Source: DYHD01 sp037445375 (GTDB lineage Bacteria; Nitrospirota; Thermodesulfovibrionia; Thermodesulfovibrionales; Dissulfurispiraceae). Taken from it: DNA of 50,988 bases. The DNA is taken from NCBI GenBank assembly GCA_037445375.1, contig JBBIKS010000012.1:1-50988 (forward strand), read 5' to 3'. The translations under genes and the position numbers were made by a program. Of the stretch, positions 15,884 through 25,094 are shown one piece after another; within the stretch, counting starts at the first letter, position 1; each line of letters opens with the position of its first letter. The notes below the pieces were generated by a model. The model did not search any database, was not told where the DNA came from, and saw nothing but the letters and a program-made list of their open reading frames with translations.

Positions 15884-16735
15884 TTGCTTAAACTCAAAGA
15901 CGGTATAGTAGAGCTTTACAGGAAGGTAGCCACATCATTGCCAAGCGATGTTGAAGAAGCCCTCAAGAATGCCTATCTTGCAGAAACTGATGAAAAATCT
16001 AAGGTATTCCTCGAAGATATCTTAAAGAAGATTCGAAATTCCCGTAAAAATACTATTCCTTTATGTGAAGACACGGGATTCCCTGTTTTTTTTGTAAAGG
16101 TGCCTATTGGCATAAGCTATCAAATGATAAGAGACGCCATAGCTGATTCTACACGCGTTGCTACACAAAAAATACCCTTAACCCCTAATGCTGTTGATAT
16201 TCTAAGCGGAGAAAATACAGGCGACAACGTGGGTACCTATTATCCGCTCATTTATATCGAGGAAACAAAAGATAATGTCTTTACTATTGACTTGATGCTC
16301 CGATGCGCAGAATGCGAAAACATGAGCGTTATGTATAAGCTTCCTGCTGAATTTAAGATAAATGATAAAGAAGTTTCTGCTGAAAGGAACATGGAAGGCA
16401 TACGCAAATGCTTGACAGATGCTGTTTTGAAAAATAAAGACGGGAATTGCGCTCCATATTCAATTGGGATAGCGGCAGGGGGAATGAGAGATCAGGTTAC
16501 ATTCCTCTCCAAGAGACAGTTATTGAGGAGGATACCCTCAAAGCGCCCAGAAGAAATATTTGTATCATTTGAAAAGGAAGCTCTTGATGAAATAAATAAT
16601 ATCAGCTCGATCTCAGGGAGAAAAATCAATGCTATCAGTGTGAAGATAGACGCTGCCCACCGCCACCCCGATACTTACTTAGTTGATATCTCCTTTGCAT
16701 GCTGGGCTAATAGAAAAGCAAGGCTGATTTGGTAA
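15884..16735 (+). CDS. Divergent class I fumarate hydratase alpha-subunit-like protein
   Basis: The 283-residue protein matches the alpha subunit (N-terminal domain) of class I [4Fe-4S] fumarases and L-tartrate dehydratases. Three Cys sit where the cluster ligands are expected: C61 (LCEDTG), C189 (GNCAPYSIG) and C273 (FACWANRKA). The motif that normally reads KGGGSEN before MS is here RCAECENMS (140-148), with two extra Cys and no glycine run, a marked change near the active site. No beta subunit follows; the downstream DNA is a nif gene remnant. It may pair with a beta subunit encoded elsewhere, or have another hydro-lyase substrate. The start is TTG with GGAGG 6 nt upstream. Confidence 0.75.
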   Translation: MLKLKDGIVELYRKVATSLPSDVEEALKNAYLAETDEKSKVFLEDILKKIRNSRKNTIPLCEDTGFPVFFVKVPIGISYQMIRDAIADSTRVATQKIPLTPNAVDILSGENTGDNVGTYYPLIYIEETKDNVFTIDLMLRCAECENMSVMYKLPAEFKINDKEVSAERNMEGIRKCLTDAVLKNKDGNCAPYSIGIAAGGMRDQVTFLSKRQLLRRIPSKRPEEIFVSFEKEALDEINNISSISGRKINAISVKIDAAHRHPDTYLVDISFACWANRKARLIW

Positions 16736-16774
16736 AGTAATTTTGTATAGAAGCAAATGGGAGAGAGTTCCAAT

Positions 16775-17085
16775 TATTTTAAGATAAGAGTTTATCTCGT
16801 CTATAGTTTTCCTTGCCTGAATTACCCTGCCTTTCCCTATCCAATCGTGCTTGTCAATATCTGCTTGTTAATATTTGAGAGGGTCAAATCGCCGTAAATG
16901 GGCAAATACCATTTCCCCTATACCAGCTACAGCAAGATAAACTGTTGCGGGCTAAGTCCTCCTATGCCTGCAATAAGCGCAGTAGAATTCTTAGGCTTTA
17001 TTGATGTTTCACAGTAAAACCATTAAGCATCAACTTCCTGCGGCAACGTTCCAACTCTCTATCAGTTAACCATTTCACAATATTC
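16775..17085 (-). pseudogene. hesA remnant (ThiF/MoeB-family adenylyltransferase of nif clusters)
   Basis: Reading the minus strand in shifting frames gives consecutive pieces of a HesA/MoeB-type E1-like enzyme: LTDRELERCRRKLMLNGF (overlapping the nifB tail), a stop after VKHQ, ALIAGIGGLSPQQ, YLAVAGIGE, YGDLTLSNINKQIL, then DWIGKGRVIQARKTIDEI. These cover the first third of the protein, including the glycine-rich nucleotide site; the rest is cut off close to the fumarase-like gene. At least three frameshifts or stops are present. HesA commonly adjoins nifB in diazotroph nif clusters. Confidence 0.8.
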
Positions 17086-17398
17086 TTCTCCTATCCGCGC
17101 ATTCAACACCTCAAGCCCCATATCCTTATTTCCTCCCAAGTGTTCCGCATGCATCTGCCCTGCACTGCCTGCAATGCGTCATCTGCCTTATATATCCTCT
17201 GCATCTATTACGCAATTTATTTACTATCTCACGGGAAGGTCTTTGGAAATACTCAAATTCTGCCTGCGGAATCAGGAGGATTATGTTCATTATGAATTTA
17301 AAACTATCTTCTTTGAATTCATAAATAGCAAACATGCCAGCCCTTCCAAAATGCTCATCAACTTTGAAGCCGTCAGTTGTTACAAATGCTATCTTCAT
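17062..17398 (-). pseudogene. nifX-like/nifB remnant (FeMo-cofactor biosynthesis)
   Basis: The ATG at 17398 opens MKIAFVTTDGFKVDEHFGRAGMF, the N-terminus of a NifX/dinitrogenase-cofactor-binding domain. After about 45 codons the sequence passes to the C-terminal tail of NifB (REIVNKLRNRC, RQMTHCRQCRADACGTLG, then in another frame GNKDMGLEVLNARIGEEYC...MVN and TGA at 17062-17064). The CxxC-type HCRQCRADA motif is diagnostic of NifB. The whole radical SAM domain is missing, so a deletion joined two genes and a later frameshift broke the result. The open frame 17126-17398 (90 codons) is therefore not a functional gene. Confidence 0.8.
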
Positions 17399-17847
17399 AG
17401 TTACACATCCGACTCAATCACTCTAGCCCCAGCTATTCCCACAAGTTAAAATATAAACTCCCTTGACAGGGCAGATAAAATGTGAGGGTGATTTAAAATT
17501 TAATGTTTATTTAGTGTCTGTTTATAAACTCCGAATCGTCATGGTGATACCCTCGATAAACTCAGGAAAAGTCTGTAGAACTATGCCATAAAAAAAAGAA
17601 TGACATCACCCTTCGAGAGGCTCAGGGTAACAAAAAGCAATTTATAAACAAGCACTACTAGGAACGCAAAAGATATGCCAAACTGAAAGACATTGAAATG
17701 CTTAGGTATTGTATAACAAGAAAGAACTTATGGACATACTAAATTGTAGGATAGTTAACAATTTTGTAGCATATAGAAAAAAAGTGTTTTTGTCCCTTAT
17801 GTTTGCCTTAGTTGAAATAGAAAAAGATGGTTTTTTTTCAAATTAAA
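17399..17847. other. Intergenic region beyond the nif remnant, no gene
   Basis: AT-rich, with a repeat-like stretch near 17605-17632 (CCCTTCGAGAGGCTCAGGGT, a palindrome seen in many genomes). A short open piece on the minus strand just before the nifX-like start (ending ARVIESDV, TAA) could be the tail of another lost nif-cluster gene, but I cannot identify it. Confidence 0.45.
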
Positions 17848-18918
17848 TTAAGTTTGCGGCAATCTTAATACCTTTTCTGCGTTTGTCATTATTGAATCCT
17901 GAAAACCGTGCGCCCTTTTGATTCTTACATCCCTGTCGAGGGGGTTTTTTGTCCTAACAATCTTCAGATATTCCTCCGAAGTCATATCATAGGTAACCCA
18001 TGGCAGGTGAGCCCATCCGTCAATGGGTATGGGAAAATCGGAGCCATGAATAAGCCAGTTCTGCGGGATGAGTTCTATTATCTGAGGTATCATTGAGGTT
18101 CTGGTGGACAACGAAAGTGCAGATGTATCTGCCCACAAGCGTATTTTCCCGTCAGTATTTGCCTCTTTCATAAATGAATAAAATTCCCTTAGATAATTCT
18201 TTTCTATAAGCGGGAATACAGGAGTAGCGCAATGTGCTGCTATAACAGTCGCCCCATGCTCCAAAGGCTTTTCGAGATACCTGAAATCATCCAATTTCTT
18301 CTGCCTTATACCCTCAGGGAAGGAATACTCTGGTCCTACATGACAAAGGAGGGGGATATTATATTTGGCAAGTGTTCTATAAAAGTCCTTGTGTCGTTCA
18401 TCCATTAGATGAATGTGTTGCGTTGATGGTATCCATTTGATAAGAACTGCTTCGGTTTGTGTAATGACATACTCCAGTTCCGATTCCCAGTCTTTTCTAT
18501 TGGGACTCACAGAAGCCCCGTAGAAAAATCTTTTAGAGATCCCTAATACGGTTAATTGATTATTCAGTTCTTTCACTTTATTATAAAGAAATTTATTTGA
18601 TACCCATAAATCGGTTCTTTTTTTGTCAAGAATACCTGTTCGGGGAGAATAGACGGCATCAAGAGCTAAAAACACGAGTGCATCCAGTTCTTCGGAATCC
18701 TTAAGAAGCCTGTAAGCCAATTTAAAGTATTCTGAAGTGGAAATCTTCCCGTCATTATCAAAATCAGCGCCTAACTTTTTAAGGTCTTCCTCTACAAGAT
18801 TGTAAAGTATTCTCGTGAACCAGTGATTATTGTCATTGGCTTGAAAATAAATATCAGAGCCAATATTGTTTATATCCGCTCCGTTCCCAAGGGCATGAAA
18901 GTGCATATCAATCTTCAT
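17848..18918 (-). CDS. Amidohydrolase-family metal hydrolase with an embedded EF-hand loop
   Basis: The protein (356 residues from ATG at 18918) opens with the amidohydrolase metal motif MHFHALG (residues 5-11). Later ligands are LLCHVGPE, AAHCATP and HGSDFPI, the His, His, Asp pattern of amidohydrolase_2-type TIM barrels. Residues 52-63 (DFDNDGKISTSE) form a perfect 12-position EF-hand loop, Asp at 1, 3, 5, Gly at 6, Ile at 8, Glu at 12, followed by a helix, suggesting Ca2+ binding. A longer frame extends 97 codons upstream but would overlap the preceding phosphoesterase; the chosen start has AAGGAGA upstream and begins at the metal motif. It follows the phosphoesterase by 16 nt, so the two are an operon. 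The substrate is unknown. Confidence 0.75.
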   Translation of the reverse strand: MKIDMHFHALGNGADINNIGSDIYFQANDNNHWFTRILYNLVEEDLKKLGADFDNDGKISTSEYFKLAYRLLKDSEELDALVFLALDAVYSPRTGILDKKRTDLWVSNKFLYNKVKELNNQLTVLGISKRFFYGASVSPNRKDWESELEYVITQTEAVLIKWIPSTQHIHLMDERHKDFYRTLAKYNIPLLCHVGPEYSFPEGIRQKKLDDFRYLEKPLEHGATVIAAHCATPVFPLIEKNYLREFYSFMKEANTDGKIRLWADTSALSLSTRTSMIPQIIELIPQNWLIHGSDFPIPIDGWAHLPWVTYDMTSEEYLKIVRTKNPLDRDVRIKRAHGFQDSIMTNAEKVLRLPQT

Positions 18919-18934
18919 TTTCTTCTCCTTTATC

Positions 18935-20137
18935 TCATTTAATATTGATGCTCGATAAACTGCCTGTGTCATCAAAGAAGAATATTTCCGCACTCTTTCC
19001 TTCTTCATCAAGCCATCCACCTGTATTATAAAGATATGCCTTGCCTTCTTTAATAAAAGATAAATTCTCAATCTCCATCGGAGCTGCATAAGAAATCGGT
19101 TCATGAGTATGACCAAATATAATTTTATTTGGAGCTTCGATGCCGAGTTCTTCTGCTTGCGAACTGCTTGCAGCATGAAATCTAAGAAACCTTTTTCTAA
19201 CTGATTCATTTTCTAAAAATTTCTCGTCATATCTTGAATCACTTACATCGCCAGCGATATACAGGGCGCTCATCCTGATTGCCTTCAGGAGCATATCATC
19301 CAATAGTTCTGCGTACCATGGAAGTTCGATTAATTTATCGAGATTAGGTATTACATTATCAAGAAGTCTTTTTAATCTTTCAGTCTTACCCCGTTTTGCC
19401 TCTTTTTGTATCGTATAAAAAAGCTTCGAGGCTGCTCCGCCCTGTCCTACTCCAGTGCATATCATCGAGGTAATTGGGATATTATACTCCTCAAGTTCAT
19501 TGATGCCTAACCTGCCCGCAAGCTCTGGTTCACTGCTTAAGATTTCGGATAAAAGCACCCATGCAAGCTCAAGCATATGCCCGTGGGTTACCAGATAGAC
19601 ATCCTTATTAGTCTTAATATAAAGATTTGGATAGACAACATTTATCGGCAAGGTTTTGCCTTCCTCAAAAAGCCCTTCAAGAAAGAGTGTCCCATAGTGC
19701 TTTGTGCTTGCAACCCTTGTAACACCTGCCAAATGAAGTGGTAAATTATTGGCATAATCTATTAAACCGGGTTGTGTTCTTCTGAATGTTCGAGGGTCTT
19801 TATGTTCCTTAAGTCTTCTTATAATATTGGTTTCCCACTCCACAGCATCCCAGATATGCTTGTCATGGTTTCCGGGTATATAGATGATTTCTTTGGCAAT
19901 GCCGTCTTTTTTGATAGCTTGAAAAAGAGGCTTTGCTGCAATACAGGAGTTCTTGAAAGAATTAATAGAGAAATCTATTATATCTCCGTTTAGTACCAGA
20001 TAGTCCAATGCCTTTTTCTTTGTAAAATTAAATATTGAGCTTTTCAGGGCGTTATATGTCGCTAAAATATTATTTTCTTGAATAAGCTTGCAATGTTCAT
20101 CGCCGAGATGCACATCAGAAATTATCCCTATTTTCAC
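18935..20137 (-). CDS. Calcineurin-like metallophosphoesterase
   Basis: The 400-residue protein carries all metallophosphoesterase motifs: DVH (D8, H10), GDIID (G51-D52), GNHDKH (89-94), a THGHM segment (about 195-199) and GHTHEP near the C-terminus. No signal peptide or membrane segment is seen. A large insert between the GNHD and C-terminal motifs (about residues 120-330, mainly helical) may form a lid that chooses the substrate. It is the first gene of a pair with the EF-hand amidohydrolase. The natural substrate (nucleotide, phospholipid or phosphoprotein) cannot be read from the sequence. The ATG has a GGAGG-type site (tcctcc on plus at 20142-20147). Confidence 0.82.
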   Translation of the reverse strand: MKIGIISDVHLGDEHCKLIQENNILATYNALKSSIFNFTKKKALDYLVLNGDIIDFSINSFKNSCIAAKPLFQAIKKDGIAKEIIYIPGNHDKHIWDAVEWETNIIRRLKEHKDPRTFRRTQPGLIDYANNLPLHLAGVTRVASTKHYGTLFLEGLFEEGKTLPINVVYPNLYIKTNKDVYLVTHGHMLELAWVLLSEILSSEPELAGRLGINELEEYNIPITSMICTGVGQGGAASKLFYTIQKEAKRGKTERLKRLLDNVIPNLDKLIELPWYAELLDDMLLKAIRMSALYIAGDVSDSRYDEKFLENESVRKRFLRFHAASSSQAEELGIEAPNKIIFGHTHEPISYAAPMEIENLSFIKEGKAYLYNTGGWLDEEGKSAEIFFFDDTGSLSSINIK

Positions 20138-20224
20138 GGAATCCTCCTGTAGGTTTTGGGGTATTAAAATTGAAAAAGCCGCCGATTTGATATAGGCTTC
20201 TAATTGCCAAGAATTACCGCCTCC

Positions 20225-21477
20225 TTACCCTTTTTCTTTTTTTATTGTTTTTAGGAATCCCTCCCTGCTAATATCAAGACTGAAACCAATTAAAAAAGGT
20301 GTCAGTATATCCTTAAATGACCTGAAACTATAAGTTTCATCGTATGAGCTGATTACTGCAATAAAACAGGAAAGAAAAAAGATTATTAGAAAGCCGAATA
20401 CCCCAAGAAATGTTATTTCAGAACTAATATTAAATGAACCATATTCATATCTTCTATTTTGAAATCTTTAAGTTCTACAGTTGACTCCCATTTCTTAATG
20501 TCTTTTTCCATAAACTCATTAATTCTTTTACCGAGGCTTTCACTATATTCAACCGCATTAATCTGGAACATCTTTATTGCTTCATCCTTGATTTTTACAG
20601 ATAGATCTGTTTTATCCATGTAAAGATTCAGGTCAGCTTCCTGGAGTTTGCTTATTATTTTTCCTTTAATGAAAAGGGCAAAAAATCTGTGCTATCAATA
20701 CCCATATATACACGGCTGATGTCTTTTCTTATACTTAATTGATTTTCGATTTTTTTAAAATTGCATTAATACTGTCTAACCGCGACTGAGCGATTGGAGT
20801 AAATAACTTGGTATTGTCATTCAGGTTTTTTGCCTTGTGAAGCTGAACGGAAAACTTGATATTCAATAAAAGTTCAAAAGCTGTGAAGTATTTAATGTCT
20901 CTATTCAACTCAGCTATTCTTGCATTATTCTGCATTTTTCTGGCTGATATTGGCAATGCCTTTGTTAATATCAAAGAGACAAGTAAACCTAAGAAGACCA
21001 AAAAGGAAATATCTTTTATGTCTGCGAAGTTATGCAAAGTTAAGAATGTAGACTTTAGTTTTATAGTAAATTCTTGAGCAATAAGGTTTTTTGGGAATCT
21101 TTGATTATAAGTCTCCCTTCATAATCGCCTTTTGGGATGTTACTAAATGTTATTGTTAAATATCTTTGAATATTTGGTTCTAAGATTATGCTTCTATTAT
21201 CCTCTGCTATATTCCCGACAATAGTTTTGCCGTTATCACTGAGTTTTAAATACTCAATCTCTATTTCTTTTTTACTATTATTTCTATGGTTTTTTAAGAG
21301 TAATTGAAAAATTTTATTTTTCGGGGGATCCATTTGCAATTCCATTATGCAGTCTTCTGAACCTACAAGTTCAATTGGTTGCTCTTGTAGGTTAATCGAT
21401 GCAGAAGCATTAGTACAGAAAAGAATATAAAAAGAAATAAGCATCAGAAATTTAATAATTCTCACATTCTTCATCAT
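20225..21477 (-). pseudogene. Single exported/membrane-protein gene broken by about four frameshifts
   Basis: What look like three small genes (21061-21477, 20735-21037, 20413-20619) read as one about 415-residue protein once frames are joined. Part 1: signal peptide (MMKNVRIIKFLMLISFYILF, cleavage near NASA-SIN) and a beta-rich domain to DSQK. The frame then continues in another phase (NLIAQEFTIKLKSTFLTLHN) into part 2, with a transmembrane helix (ISFLVFLGLLVSLIL) and a helical domain ending KKSKI; a new phase gives ENQLSIRKDISRVYMGID...PFSLK; another leads into part 3 (SKLQEADLNLYMDKTDL...VELKDFKI); the last gives a second membrane helix (FLGVFGFLIIFFLSCFIAV) and the C-terminus to TAA at 20225. 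Breaks lie at or near A-runs of 4-7. Family not recognised. Confidence 0.7.
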
Positions 21478-22618
21478 GGCCTCCGATTACTTACAAAAAG
21501 GTTTTTGGGTGCTTTGCGCATTCACCTGTGTAAAATGCAAAGCATATCTGCTATCATCGCCCTGTTCATAAAGAGTTGCGATGGCAAGTTTTATATCCTG
21601 AACAGTTAATAGTTTGAAGTCGCAGTTAAGCGGCTATCTTTTTAATCCTACCATTAATAATCTTTAAAATAAAGTCTTTCAATCCGAATTTTCTATTGTC
21701 ATCGGTCTTGCCCCCTGATTTAGCCAATTCGCTGTGAATTGCTGGTAGGTTATTTTCCTGCAGTAAGTTTCAGGAAAATATTGGTATGCCCATAGATCAT
21801 ATTGTCTGCATTAGCCTTTCGAAAGATAGCTATGCATTGCTTCTAAGTCCATAACCTTCCACTATATTCACAGGCACTGAAAGGGTTTAATTGCGATGTA
21901 ATCCCAAATAACTTACTTTTAGGAAATCTCTCTGTAGCTTTGCAAGTTTCAAAGGCAAGTTCATCAACTCTCTGCTATGATTAGTGCGATAGAGCGAGAG
22001 TGTTACAGACATAAAGACTGCTTGAACTAAATTATACCAAATATGACTGTCGCACTATGCTGCCGCAATCCCTTCTAATTGAGGTCTTCTTTCGCATAGT
22101 TACAGAGGGGCTTGGACAACTTTTTGCGACTTGCAAAAGTTACTGAAAAAAATATTCTTGAAATGTTTCATAATTATTGCTCAAATTGTTAAATAACGAA
22201 TATTAGCTTAGTTTATCAATAATAATATTCAGATTGCAGCAAAAAGTTAATAATAGGTCGGGCGACCGTTGAAATAACAGGTCATGGTTTCTGGAGATGA
22301 TATGTTTTCAAATCCCCAAATATATTGGACAAACGAAAGAAGTCGGCAATTCACATGAAAAGGGACAGCTTATCAATAAAGGCTTTTCAGAGAAGTTGGG
22401 GATTATTTTTCATAATGTTGAAGGGATAATTTAAAGGATCCTCTTCATTTCAAGCGGGCAAATCAGCATGCTTGAAAAAGAAGGGAAGGGTAGGGGAGGC
22501 AATTTGATTAGGTCGTTTTCGCAAAGACAAACCAATCAACGAAATTATAACAAGTATAATAATAAAGCCCTGTGTTAAAATATATTATATCAATATTAGC
22601 ACGATGGAGGTGAGATAT
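21478..22618. other. 1.1-kb region with gene debris, no intact gene
   Basis: On the minus strand two open stretches adjoin: one ends FGLKDFILKIINGRIKKIAA then TAA (about 21632-21750), the next ends STQKPFCK then TAA at 21487-21489; neither has a good start and I recognise neither. They may be one decayed gene. On the plus strand a 45-codon frame at 22297-22434 lacks a ribosome site. Around 22248-22262 a small hairpin (GGTCG/CGACC) occurs. The right end holds the promoter region and GGAGG site of the YHS mini-gene. Confidence 0.45.
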
Positions 22619-22777
22619 ATGCAGAAAGACCCGGTTTGCAATATGAATGTGGATGAAAAAAAGGCGGCTGCCACAAGCGAGCATAAAGGCACGAAATATT
22701 TCTTTTGCGCCAAAGTCTGCAAAGAAAGATTTGACCGCGACCCTGAAAAATATTTATCGAAAGAGAAGAAGGGTTAA
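22619..22777 (+). CDS. YHS-domain mini-protein (52 aa)
   Basis: A complete 52-residue reading frame with ATG at 22619 and GGAGG at 22606-22610 encodes a single YHS domain: DPVCNMNVDEKKAA, then YFFCAKVCKERFDRDPEKYL. Three Cys (DPVC, FFC, KVC) and aromatic residues form the metal-binding fold typical of YHS/TRASH-like domains of copper proteins. It lies 34 nt before the copper-type P-ATPase gene, whose first YHS domain is closely similar, so it probably arose by domain duplication. Inferred role: soluble metal carrier or sensor that feeds the ATPase. Confidence 0.85.
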   Translation: MQKDPVCNMNVDEKKAAATSEHKGTKYFFCAKVCKERFDRDPEKYLSKEKKG

Positions 22778-22811
22778 TCGAAGGTCTTTTTTTGATTAGG
22801 GAGAAAAATAA

Positions 22812-25094
22812 ATGAAAGTTACAGATCCGGTATGCGGTATGACTATTGATGAAAAGGATGCTGTTGCAACGAGCAAATACAAAGGTCATACATACTATTT
22901 CTGCGCTGATGTGTGCAAAGAAGATTTCGACAATGACCCGGAGTCTTTTATTGGGGAAGGACAGGCTCAAACAAGGGTTGCTGATGCCACTATGGCAAAA
23001 GACCCGATCTGCGGAATGGTTGTGCCCAAAGATAAGTCGTTAAAAAAAGAGATTGGAGGCAGAACATATTACTTTTGCTGTAAGGACTGCTTGAACACCT
23101 TTGAGTCCCCTGAACTTGAGCTTAGGGCGATGAAAAGAAGGGTTGCCATCGCACTTTCAGGGGTTCTTATCCTTGCAATCTTGCGCGCAGCAGCCTTTTT
23201 AGGGCTTGCCGCCGGTGCGACTGTTCTGACATGGGTGCCTGTTCCATGGCTTCCATGGTTTACATGGGGCGTATGGCTTTTTATCATCACCACCCCGATA
23301 ATGATTTTTGGCGGCAAGGGATTTTTCATCGGCGCATACCATGCAATTAAAAATCGCATGGCAAATATGGATGTTTTGATAGCTTTGGGCACATCTACAG
23401 CATATGTTTATAGTGCATTTGTGGTTTTCCTTCCAAACGTCTTGCCCGTACATGAAAAAAATGTTTATTTTGAAGTCTCAGCTATCATAATCGCCTTTGT
23501 TCTCTTAGGCAAGTATATGGAAGAGATTATAAAGAAACGGAGTTCTGCCGCAATCAGGAAGTTGATTGATCTAAAACCCCAGCAGGCTAAAATTATCAAA
23601 GATGGAGTAGAGATTGAAGTGCGTGCTGAATCCTTGATGATTAATGATATTATTGTTGTCAGACCCGGCGAGAAGATACCCACAGACGGCATAGTCATAG
23701 AAGGACATTCTTCTGTAGATGAAAAAATGCTGACTGGTGAAAGCATCCCGATCGAAAAAAAGCCGGGCGATGAGGTTATAGGCGGGACAATCAATAGTAT
23801 AGGTTCTTTTAAATTCAGGGCTGTAAGGGTAGGCTCTGATACCACTCTTAGCCAGATAATAACTATGGTTGAAGAGGCTCAAACCTCATCTTCTCAGATT
23901 CAAAGGTATGCTGATAAAGTCGCATCATATTTTGTCCCTGCCGTTGTAAGCACAGCGTTTGTATCCGCTATAGTATGGATTTTTTTCGGGAGCACTACCA
24001 CTGCCCTTTTGTCTTTTGTTGCTGTTTTGATTATTGCATGCCCATGCGCACTTGGCATCGCAACACCAGCAGCACTTATGGTAGGAGTCGGGAAGGGGGC
24101 TGAAATGGGAATTCTCATAAGAGGGGCTGAATATCTTGAAAAGGCAGAAAAACTTAATACAGTGGTATTTGACAAAACAGGCACTCTGACAAAGGGGGAG
24201 CCAGAGGTTACAGAAATAGTGCCAGTCGATAGTCTCGATGAAATTGAGATAATTCGGCTTGCTGCAATTGCTGAGAAGGGTTCTGAGCATCCTTTGGCTT
24301 CTGCAATTCTTAAAAAGGCTGACGTGCTTCATATCAATGTTCCAGATATTGATACATTCGAGGCAGTTGCAGGTCATGGCGTAAGAGGATCGTTCAATGG
24401 AAAGGAAGTATTTGTCGGAAATAGAAAACTTATGCAGGAAAATAACATTTTTATAGCAAAATGTGAGACTACTATTTCATCTTTGGAAGAAAAAGGCAAT
24501 ACTGTCATGCTGGTTGCTGAGGACAAAAAATTTATCGGTCTGATAGCGGTTGCAGATATGTTGAAAGATAATGCCCTTGTGGTTGTTGAGGGACTAAAAA
24601 AAGAGGGCGTAGAAGTTATTATGCTCACTGGCGACAACGAAAGGACGGCACAAGCTATCGGCAAGAGTCTTGGAATAAGCCGCATAATCGCAAATGTCTT
24701 GCCTGCCGATAAAATGACAGCGATTAAAGACTTGCAGTCTCAAGGAAGGGTTGTTGCCATGGTTGGAGACGGCATAAATGACTCACCTGCTCTTGTGCAG
24801 TCTGATATAGGCATAGCAATAGGGAGCGGATCTGATATTGCAAAAGAGACCGGCGGCATCATACTTGTAAAGGATGATTTAAGGGATGTTTTGCGAGCTA
24901 TAAAACTCAGCAAGGCTACAATGCGCAAGATTAAGCAAAACCTCTTCTGGGCATTTATTTATAATTCAATCGGAGTACCTATAGCGGCGATGGGATTTTT
25001 GAATCCTATAATCGCTGCTGCCGCAATGGCATTAAGCTCTCTTTCAGTCATAACCAATTCTGCTTTGCTCAAAAGAGTAAGAATAGATTATTAG
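22812..25094 (+). CDS. copA: Copper-type heavy-metal P1B-ATPase with two N-terminal YHS domains
   Basis: The 760-residue ATPase starts with two YHS domains (about 1-47 and 62-100; DPVCGM and DPICGM boxes with paired FC/C motifs) in place of the usual HMA domains. Then come a transmembrane pair, the actuator loop TGES (309-312), the membrane metal site CPC (410-412), the phosphorylated DKTGTLT (454-460), the SEHPLA nucleotide motif (491-496), MLTGDN and GDGINDSP. The last membrane segments carry YNS and MALSS, the residues that with CPC define Cu(I) P1B-1 pumps. It should export Cu+ from the cytosol. The gene follows the YHS mini-gene and is followed by no other metal gene. GGAGA precedes the ATG. 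Confidence 0.9.
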   Translation: MKVTDPVCGMTIDEKDAVATSKYKGHTYYFCADVCKEDFDNDPESFIGEGQAQTRVADATMAKDPICGMVVPKDKSLKKEIGGRTYYFCCKDCLNTFESPELELRAMKRRVAIALSGVLILAILRAAAFLGLAAGATVLTWVPVPWLPWFTWGVWLFIITTPIMIFGGKGFFIGAYHAIKNRMANMDVLIALGTSTAYVYSAFVVFLPNVLPVHEKNVYFEVSAIIIAFVLLGKYMEEIIKKRSSAAIRKLIDLKPQQAKIIKDGVEIEVRAESLMINDIIVVRPGEKIPTDGIVIEGHSSVDEKMLTGESIPIEKKPGDEVIGGTINSIGSFKFRAVRVGSDTTLSQIITMVEEAQTSSSQIQRYADKVASYFVPAVVSTAFVSAIVWIFFGSTTTALLSFVAVLIIACPCALGIATPAALMVGVGKGAEMGILIRGAEYLEKAEKLNTVVFDKTGTLTKGEPEVTEIVPVDSLDEIEIIRLAAIAEKGSEHPLASAILKKADVLHINVPDIDTFEAVAGHGVRGSFNGKEVFVGNRKLMQENNIFIAKCETTISSLEEKGNTVMLVAEDKKFIGLIAVADMLKDNALVVVEGLKKEGVEVIMLTGDNERTAQAIGKSLGISRIIANVLPADKMTAIKDLQSQGRVVAMVGDGINDSPALVQSDIGIAIGSGSDIAKETGGIILVKDDLRDVLRAIKLSKATMRKIKQNLFWAFIYNSIGVPIAAMGFLNPIIAAAAMALSSLSVITNSALLKRVRIDY

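Noticed and set aside
18919..19209. 97-codon upstream extension of the amidohydrolase frame
   Set aside because: It overlaps the metallophosphoesterase coding sequence, has no metal-hydrolase similarity, and a good ribosome site and the HxH motif mark the later ATG at 18918.
22297..22434. 45-codon open frame upstream of the YHS mini-gene
   Set aside because: No properly spaced ribosome site and no recognisable sequence.
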